Source of the DNA: Halopenitus persicus
GTDB taxonomy: Archaea; Halobacteriota; Halobacteria; Halobacteriales; Haloferacaceae
Length of the DNA stretch: 64,000 nucleotides
NCBI RefSeq assembly: GCF_002355635.1
Contig: NZ_AP017558.1
Coordinates: 2,170,001-2,234,000 of the forward strand
Direction of reading: 5' to 3'
This document shows, in pieces, positions 58,806-64,000 of this stretch (positions within the stretch are counted from its first letter, which is position 1; each line of letters opens with the position of its first letter). The notes below the pieces were generated by a model. That model worked only from the letters and a program-made list of their open reading frames with translations, made no database searches and was not told the DNA's origin. The position numbers were made by a program, and so were the translations under genes.

Positions 58806-59065
58806 AGCTGTCTGTGTGTCCTCGTTGTTCGGATGGTCCGGTCGTGTATACAAATAGCCTTCGTATATCCCCGGACGCCGCCCGCTGTGTCGTCGCCCGT
58901 GTAGCGCGTTCGGTATCGGCTCTATGCGTTCCGCGTTCTTGACTCGATCGCTCCGGGCTCTCGACCGTCCATGGCTTCGATCTCCGCAGCCAGCCGATGA
59001 CGAACGCGCTACAAAAGAGATAAGTGCGGCATCACCAACTCACAAGCAAGGGCCGAGAAAAGAAC
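58806..59065. promoter_or_regulatory. divergent promoter region upstream of coxB
   Basis: A TATA-like GTATACAAA (around 58846-58854) may serve the small membrane-protein gene on the minus strand (as TTTGTATAC). On the plus strand CTACAAAAGAGATAAG (~59010-59025) is the best candidate promoter core for coxB, giving a leader of ~25-30 nt. No gene is seen in the 260 bp. Confidence 0.45.
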
Positions 59066-59866
59066 ATGATAGCGTCAGTATTACTGCAAGGGACCGATGG
59101 TCTCCGGTCGCAGGCCGAGATCTTCAACGAGATCTTCTCCGTCTTCCTCGGGCTCGGCACGCTCATCGGAGTCATCGTCGTCTCATACATGCTGTGGAAC
59201 GCGTACAAGTATCGGGACGACGGAAGCGAACCGAAAGAGAGCTTCGACCCGCCGGTGCTCGGCGAGCTGCCGACCGGCAAGGGTGGGCCGAAGGCCAAGA
59301 AACTCTTCCTGTCGTTCGGACTCAGCGCGATCGTCGTCATCAGCCTCGTCGTTTACGCGTACGGCCTGCTGTTGGTCGTCGAGCAGGGGCCCGATGCACC
59401 CGACGTCGAGTCGGCGGATATGGAGGTCGAGGTCGTCGGCTACCAGTTCGGCTGGGAGTTCCAGTACCCCAACGGCGTCACCACCCAGAACACGCTGTAC
59501 GTCCCGGAGGACTCGGCGATCGAGTTACGGGTGACGTCACGGGACGTCTGGCACACGTTCGGCGTGACCGATCTCCGGATCAAGTCCGACGCGATCCCGG
59601 GCGACTACTCGGAGACGTGGTTCACGACCGACGGGGAGGACCTCTCGAGCGGTGAGGAACGAACCCACAAGATCGAGTGCTTCGAGCTCTGTGGTTCGGG
59701 GCACTCCTATATGACCGGCGAGATCGTCGTGATGAACGAACAGGACTTCGACACGTGGTACGACGAGCAGGCCGCAGCGCTCGAGAACGAGTCCGCCGGG
59801 TCGGGATCCGCGGGCGAAATGGGGAACACGACGAACGCGGTGACCGCCCAGGGGGTTGAAGCGTAA
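59066..59866 (+). CDS. coxB: cytochrome c oxidase (haem-copper oxidase) subunit II
   Basis: A 266-residue subunit that accepts electrons at the CuA centre. Two transmembrane helices (~20-45 and ~80-104) precede the external cupredoxin domain. CuA ligands are visible: His163 (VWHTF), Cys205, Glu207, Cys209, His213 and Met216 (CFELCGSGHSYM). Trp130 in YQFGWEF is the usual electron-entry region. Donor is probably a halocyanin. Its stop overlaps the coxA start (TAATG). Confidence 0.95.
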   Translation: MIASVLLQGTDGLRSQAEIFNEIFSVFLGLGTLIGVIVVSYMLWNAYKYRDDGSEPKESFDPPVLGELPTGKGGPKAKKLFLSFGLSAIVVISLVVYAYGLLLVVEQGPDAPDVESADMEVEVVGYQFGWEFQYPNGVTTQNTLYVPEDSAIELRVTSRDVWHTFGVTDLRIKSDAIPGDYSETWFTTDGEDLSSGEERTHKIECFELCGSGHSYMTGEIVVMNEQDFDTWYDEQAAALENESAGSGSAGEMGNTTNAVTAQGVEA

Positions 59867-62364
59867 TGTCCGAACTCCCGCCGAAGACGTCACTCCGTCG
59901 CTGGTTGGTCACGACGAACCACAAGGACGTCGGCATCCTCTACACCATCACTGCCCTGTTCTTCCTGATCATGGGCGGGATGCTCGCCCTGCTCATCCGG
60001 TTCCAGCTGTGGGAGCCGGGCGCACAGTTCCTCTCGGAGATTGCCTATAACGAGGCCGTGACGACGCACGGCCTCGTGATGGTCTTCTGGTTCCTCTCGC
60101 CGTTCGGCTTCGGCTTCGCGAACTACTTCGTCCCGCTGCAGATCGGGGCCGACGACCTCGCGTTCCCCCGGTTGAACGCGCTTTCCTATTGGATGTACGC
60201 GCTCTCGGGGATCCTCCTCGGAATCAGCTACTTCCAGGGCGGCACCCTCAGCACGGGCTGGACGATGTACGCCCCGCTGAACGTGCCGATGTACACGCCG
60301 AGCCTCGGGTCGACCGGCGCGATCCTCGCGCTCGCGATGTTCGTCATCGGGATCACGGCGTCGACGGTCAACTTCCTGACGACGATCCATCACTCCCGTG
60401 CGGAGGGTATGGGACTGATGGATATGCCGCTATTCACCTGGTCCATGCTCGCGACCGTCTACATGATGCTGTTCGCGTTCGCGGCGCTGCTCGCGGTCGC
60501 GCTCATCCTGTTGTCCGACCGGATCCTCGGGAGCATCTACTTCTCGGCGACCGAGGGCGGGGCGCTGTTGTGGGGACACCTCTTCTGGTTCTTCGGCCAT
60601 CCGGAGGTGTACATCGTCTTCTTCCCCGCGCTCGGCGTGATGCTGGAGCTGTTCCAGTCGTTCTCGGGTAACCGGCTCGTCGGGCGGAAGTGGGTCATCA
60701 TCGCGATCTGTCTCATCTCGATCCAGTCGTTCCTCGTGTGGACCCACCACATGTTCCTCACGACGATCAACCTGGAAGTCAAGACGCTGATGATGGCGAC
60801 CTCGATCGGGATCTCGTTGCCGTTCGATCTCGTCGTCTTCTCGCTCATCTACACGCTCATCAAGGGGCGTATCAGGTTCACCACGCCGTTCCTGTTCGCC
60901 TTCGGCGCGCTGCTGCTGTTCATCGTCGGCGGCATCACCGGCGTGTTCCTCGGCGCGATCGTGCTCGATTACGAGTTCCGCGGCACCTACTGGGTCGTCG
61001 CCCACTTCCATTACGTCATGTTCGGCGGCGCGACGGCGCTGTTCGGCGGCATCTACTACTGGTTCCCGAAGATGAGCGGGAAGATGTACGACGAGTTCCT
61101 CGGGAAGGTCCACTTCGTGATCTTCTTCATCGGGTTCAACGCGGTGTACTTCTCGATGTTCCTGGCCTGGGAGACGCCGCGGCGCGTCTTCGAATACGAC
61201 CCCGCATTCCAGCCGATGCACCAGTTCGGGACGATCGGCGCGGTCGTCCTCGGGCTGTCCTTCTTCATTATGTTCTACAACTTCGCGAAGTCCTACGTGT
61301 CCGGTCCGGACGCGCCGGACAACCCCTGGGAGTACACGCGAACCGCCGAGTGGGCCGTTTCCTCGCCGCCGCCGCTGGAGAACTGGGGCGGCCGCCCCTC
61401 CTACGCGTCCGGCAAGCTCGAGTTCGTCTCGGAGGCGCTCACGCCGACCGACGACGACCACGACGGTCCGGCAGCGGCGACCGACGGCGGACACGGCGAG
61501 GGTCACGGTGACGACCACCTCGAAAGCTATCCGTACTGGGACAAGCACGCGAGCCACGCCAGCATCTGGCCGTTCGCGCTCTCGCTGGCGACCGGGATAT
61601 TCTTCTTCGGTCTTTCGGGCGTCTCCTCCGCGATCGACATCACGACGGCCGACACGCTGTTCGGCACCGGGATCACGGTTAGTAACCCGATCTACCCGGT
61701 CTTCACCGTCCTTGGCCTCCTCGGGCTCATCTGGACCGCCGTGAAGTGGGGGCTCGAGGACTTCTATGCGCCGCCGATGAAGATCGCGGAACGGTGGCCC
61801 TTCGAGGGCGTCGAGAAGGTGAAGCTCGGGATGTGGTTCTTCCTGGCCTCCGACGTCATCGTCTTCGGTGCGTTCATCTCGGCGGCGGTCTTCATCCGCG
61901 TGGCCGCGGGCTGGTACACCTGGGAGCCGCTGACGGATTCGCTGCCGGGACTCATCAACACCTTCGTGCTGTTGACCTCCTCGTTCACGGTCATCCTCGC
62001 GCTGGTGTACGCCCGCCGGAAGAGCCGGACGGGTCTGATCGCCTACCTGAGCGCGACGATACTGCTCGGGCTCACCTTCCTGTCGATCAAGTTGTGGGAG
62101 TGGCACCACGAGATCTACGACGTCGGCGTCACGCTCACCCAGAACTCCCACGGCGACCCGGTCCAGGCGACGATCTACTACGTGACGACCGGTCTCCACG
62201 GGATCCACGTCGTCATCGGACTACTGATCGCCGGGTTCCTGCTCGTTCGCGCCTGGAACGGCGCCTATCAGGAGGACCAGCGCCCGGTCGAGTACTTCGG
62301 CCTCTACTGGCACTTCGTCGACATCGTCTGGGTCATCCTCTTCCCGCTGTTCTACCTCTTCTGA
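59866..62364 (+). CDS. coxA: fused cytochrome c oxidase subunits I and III
   Basis: An 832-residue fusion. Residues ~1-520 form subunit I: His68 ([11 protein letters not shown]) is a haem ligand. [16 protein letters not shown] holds the CuB histidine-tyrosine crosslink, WTHHMF the other CuB histidines, and [12 protein letters not shown] the remaining haem ligands. After a His/Asp/Gly-rich linker (~531-560), residues ~565-832 form subunit III ([79 protein letters not shown]). It reduces O2 and pumps protons at the membrane. Confidence 0.95.
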   Translation: MSELPPKTSLRRWLVTTNHKDVGILYTITALFFLIMGGMLALLIRFQLWEPGAQFLSEIAYNEAVTTHGLVMVFWFLSPFGFGFANYFVPLQIGADDLAFPRLNALSYWMYALSGILLGISYFQGGTLSTGWTMYAPLNVPMYTPSLGSTGAILALAMFVIGITASTVNFLTTIHHSRAEGMGLMDMPLFTWSMLATVYMMLFAFAALLAVALILLSDRILGSIYFSATEGGALLWGHLFWFFGHPEVYIVFFPALGVMLELFQSFSGNRLVGRKWVIIAICLISIQSFLVWTHHMFLTTINLEVKTLMMATSIGISLPFDLVVFSLIYTLIKGRIRFTTPFLFAFGALLLFIVGGITGVFLGAIVLDYEFRGTYWVVAHFHYVMFGGATALFGGIYYWFPKMSGKMYDEFLGKVHFVIFFIGFNAVYFSMFLAWETPRRVFEYDPAFQPMHQFGTIGAVVLGLSFFIMFYNFAKSYVSGPDAPDNPWEYTRTAEWAVSSPPPLENWGGRPSYASGKLEFVSEALTPTDDDHDGPAAATDGGHGEGHGDDHLESYPYWDKHASHASIWPFALSLATGIFFFGLSGVSSAIDITTADTLFGTGITVSNPIYPVFTVLGLLGLIWTAVKWGLEDFYAPPMKIAERWPFEGVEKVKLGMWFFLASDVIVFGAFISAAVFIRVAAGWYTWEPLTDSLPGLINTFVLLTSSFTVILALVYARRKSRTGLIAYLSATILLGLTFLSIKLWEWHHEIYDVGVTLTQNSHGDPVQATIYYVTTGLHGIHVVIGLLIAGFLLVRAWNGAYQEDQRPVEYFGLYWHFVDIVWVILFPLFYLF

Positions 62365-62537
62365 CGCCCGTCGGTTTCGGGCGGTCCCCGTCTCGGTTGG
62401 GGACGTCGAATTCGTGACGCATACTGAGTCGAATTCGTGTTTCCCACCGGGACGTCGGGTCCCCGTGGCGTATCGCCAACGCCCCGACGACGGCACCGCT
62501 TGCACGGGTATTTACGTCTCGGTGGCGGACTGTCGAT

Positions 62538-62681
62538 ATGGTCACGGACGTGCTCACCGATCCCCGGCTGCTGAAGGGGATCTTTTGGACGCTCGTCGGC
62601 GTCTCCTTTTGGGTCGCCGGCCCGTTCGTCGGGTACTACCTGTGGAAGCGATGGCGTGGTCCCGACGACGAGGATGGATAG
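62538..62681 (+). CDS. 47-residue single-span membrane protein in cox cluster
   Basis: A short frame (ATG 62538 to TAG 62681) between coxA and the subunit IV-like gene. It encodes an N-terminal polar part (VTDVLTDPRLLKGIF), one transmembrane helix (WTLVGVSFWVAGPFVGYYLW) and a basic-then-acidic tail (KRWRGPDDEDG). Codon use is haloarchaeal. TATTTACG upstream (~62508-62515) gives a TATA box ~25 bp before the ATG, predicting leaderless translation. It may be an oxidase accessory subunit; I do not recognise a named family. Confidence 0.65.
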   Translation: MVTDVLTDPRLLKGIFWTLVGVSFWVAGPFVGYYLWKRWRGPDDEDG

Positions 62682-62717
62682 ACATATTAGGCCACACATC
62701 CAGATTTCGCGTGAACA

Positions 62718-62990
62718 ATGGCGTCGGATTCGATCAAACTCTATGCGCTGGTGTACGTCGCGCTCGTGGGGCTGGCGACCTCGAAGTTCGTCTTCTTCGA
62801 GTTCGACCAGTTCTTCACCTACGAGCAGGCGTTCGCCGGCACGATGGGAGCTGCCGCGTTGAAGGGCGCGCTCATCGTCGGCTACTACCAACACCTCAAG
62901 TGGGAGAACCGGTCGCTGACTTACCTGATGGCCGTCGCGCTCGCGTTCGCGCTCCTGCTGATGGCGGCCGCGACCTACTCCATCACGTAG
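62718..62990 (+). CDS. cytochrome c oxidase subunit IV-like protein
   Basis: A 90-residue protein with three transmembrane helices: ~8-26, ~41-57 and ~68-88. It matches the prokaryotic subunit IV/CyoD-like family in pattern, with KFVFFEF after helix 1 and YYQHLKWENRS between helices 2 and 3. It stabilises the oxidase core. It lies 36 bp downstream of the 47-residue protein, with an AT-rich run (gacatatta) that may be a promoter. Confidence 0.8.
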   Translation: MASDSIKLYALVYVALVGLATSKFVFFEFDQFFTYEQAFAGTMGAAALKGALIVGYYQHLKWENRSLTYLMAVALAFALLLMAAATYSIT

Positions 62991-63102
62991 TCGTCGCGGT
63001 CGCGTCGTCGCTTCTTCCCCCGATGCGGTGGCTTGCGTCCTGCCCGCCGTCCGCCGTAACGGGAGGGGAAACTCCAAAACCCCTCCGAACGTAGCGGCGG
63101 GC

Positions 63103-63507
63103 ATGTACCACGTACTGCTGGCCGTGGACGAGGACGAGAGTCGAAGCAGTCGAATCGCCGAGGCGGTCGCCGACCTCCCGAGCGCGAGTACGGACGTGTT
63201 CGTGTCGATCTTCCACTGTTTCGTGGACAATCCCGCGGGCGCCTCGGCGACGCAGGTCGGCAGCGTCCGGACCGTGCAGGACCTGCTCGAGGAGGCGGGG
63301 ATCGACAACCAGGTGCTGGAGGCCAGCGGCGACCCGGCGGACGCGATCCTCGAGGCCGCCGACGAGGAACAGGTCGACGCGATCTACCTCGGCGGACGCA
63401 AGCGATCGCCCGCCGGCAAGGCGCTGTTCGGCAGCGTCACGCAGTCGGTGATCCTGAGCGCTGAGCATCCGGTGACGGTCGCCGGGAAGACGAGAACGGC
63501 GGATTAA
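63103..63507 (+). CDS. universal stress protein (UspA family)
   Basis: A 134-residue USP. It opens MYHVLLAVDEDESRSSRIAEAVADLP, has DAIYLGGRKRSPAGKALFGSVTQSVILSAEHPVTV, the nucleotide-binding G-x2-G-x9-G(S/T)-type loop of ATP-binding USPs. ATG 63103 was chosen; an A/T-rich AAAACCCC lies ~28 bp upstream but no strong TATA box. Function is a stress or nucleotide sensor. It is convergent with the flippase-like gene. Confidence 0.9.
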   Translation: MYHVLLAVDEDESRSSRIAEAVADLPSASTDVFVSIFHCFVDNPAGASATQVGSVRTVQDLLEEAGIDNQVLEASGDPADAILEAADEEQVDAIYLGGRKRSPAGKALFGSVTQSVILSAEHPVTVAGKTRTAD

Positions 63508-63602
63508 TCGGGCGCCGCGGAGCCGCGAGGTCGAGTGCCCGACCAGGGTCGGGCGAACCCACGTTTTCGTCGGCGAAGCGCACCGTCTCGTCGACGTGGG
63601 GA

Positions 63603-64000
63603 TCAATCACGAAGGTCGGGCCCGTCATCGGCGGATCGGCCCTTCACGGCGAACAGCGACAGGTACCCCGCGAGCAGTCCCGGCCAGTAGGTCGTGAGCC
63701 GGAAGAGGACCGCCGCCGTCACGGCCGTGGCGAGTCCGACGGGGTAAAACAGGGTCACGAGTCCGGAGAAGACGACCTCGTACGTCCCCGACCCGCCCGG
63801 GGTCGGCGAGATCGTCGCCACGACCGAGAGGTTGACGATGAAATACAGCGAGACGAGGTCGGGCTCGATCCCGAGCGACAGGAAGACGAAGTATAGCGAG
63901 ACGATCTGTGCCAGTATCGCCAGGTGTGAAACGACCGCGGTCGCGGCCAGAAACGAGGGATCACGGCCCGCGGTCTGAAAGTGCCCCTCGACGCGCACGA
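63603..64000 (-). CDS. flippase-like/lysylphosphatidylglycerol synthase TM-type protein, 5' end outside window
   Basis: The C-terminal ~132 residues of a membrane protein. It has helices FLAATAVVSHLAILAQIVSLYFVFLSLG, SLYFIVNLSVVATISPTPGGSGTYEVVFSG and GLATAVTAAVLFRLTTYWPGLLAGYLSLF. The SPTPGGSGTYE motif and the final helix match the LPG synthase TM/UPF0104 (flippase-like) family. The 5' end runs off the right edge. It may move lipid-linked compounds across the membrane. Confidence 0.8.
   Translation of the reverse strand, partial: VRVEGHFQTAGRDPSFLAATAVVSHLAILAQIVSLYFVFLSLGIEPDLVSLYFIVNLSVVATISPTPGGSGTYEVVFSGLVTLFYPVGLATAVTAAVLFRLTTYWPGLLAGYLSLFAVKGRSADDGPDLRD

Noticed and set aside
60430-62208. 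592-codon minus-strand frame antisense to coxA
   Set aside because: The coding strand is certain (haem-copper oxidase); the antisense product is a low-complexity Arg/Glu/Asp shadow.
1-64000. CRISPR array
   Set aside because: All tandem repeats seen are contiguous without unique spacers, and no cas genes are present.
1-64000. tRNA or rRNA genes
   Set aside because: Intergenic gaps were scanned by eye for clover-leaf arms and GTTCGA-type T-loops with matching acceptor stems; none was convincing.

Overview
The window is a 64 kb piece of a GC-rich haloarchaeal chromosome (class Halobacteria; codon use and gene content fit a Halorubrum-like genus, but the genus is an inference). Indicators are acidic proteins, archaeal TATA boxes about 25 bp upstream of start codons with almost no leader, archaea-only genes (SRP19, Gar1, Spt5, GGGP synthase, diphthine synthase, TruD, Pth2, D-aminoacyl-tRNA deacylase DtdA), an archaeosortase A, a halocyanin and a fused haem-copper oxidase subunit I/III. 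No rRNA, tRNA, CRISPR array, complete insertion sequence or prophage was seen.

Layout. 0-5 kb: a truncated MATE exporter, a DUF2103 protein, a PLP aminotransferase, a CaCA exchanger and shikimate dehydrogenase. 5-13 kb: an MFS permease, a ThiR-type thiamine regulator downstream of dCTP deaminase, a YIP1-like membrane protein divergent from pth2-truD, a CopD-like membrane protein and the thiazole synthase thi4. 13-19 kb: a PHP-like protein, a zinc-finger protein, dtdA, then the cell-division/secretion/transcription block ftsZ1-secE-spt5 and an HhH protein. 19-24 kb: a Rieske protein, the corrinoid genes cobA and cobQ, and a glycosyltransferase. 24-32 kb: halocyanin, a DUF5305 protein, the srp19-gar1-presenilin operon, a B12/Fe-siderophore type ABC importer (btuF divergent from btuC-btuD) and a DtxR-family metal regulator. 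32-38.5 kb: GGGP synthase, a carboxymuconolactone decarboxylase-like protein, topoisomerase I, a threonine-synthase homologue lacking the PLP lysine, and dph5.

38.6-46 kb is an accessory signalling and surface block: a coiled-coil/zinc-ribbon protein, a protein with a RecA/KaiC-like C-terminal domain, a membrane HTH protein (divergent), a lone CheY-like receiver and two secreted or membrane-anchored beta-rich proteins. 46-54 kb: an MTH865-family protein, a J-domain membrane protein, an amine-oxidase-like flavoprotein, archaeosortase A and a 1247-residue surface glycoprotein whose N-terminal ectodomain is encoded by strikingly AT-rich DNA. 54-64 kb: a duplicated VOC protein, a second MATE exporter, the GTPase DRG, small conserved haloarchaeal proteins, the cytochrome oxidase cluster (coxB, fused coxA-C, a 47-aa membrane peptide, subunit IV-like), UspA, and a truncated flippase-like membrane protein.

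Two themes recur. First, single near-palindromic TATA boxes sit midway between divergent genes (YIP1/pth2 and btuF/btuC), at spacings that predict leaderless transcripts in both directions. Second, short tandem repeats with units of 10-33 bp are unusually frequent. Inside genes they are in frame and encode acidic or Thr/Glu/Pro-rich linkers (dcd, dtdA, the HhH protein, presenilin, the coiled-coil protein, the KaiC-like protein). Others lie between genes or over stop codons (ftsZ1-secE, artA, the MTH865 gene). The points most worth following are the mosaic surface-protein gene, the K-to-L threonine-synthase homologue, several uncharacterised palindromic operator-like sites, and the 38.6-46 kb signalling/surface block.
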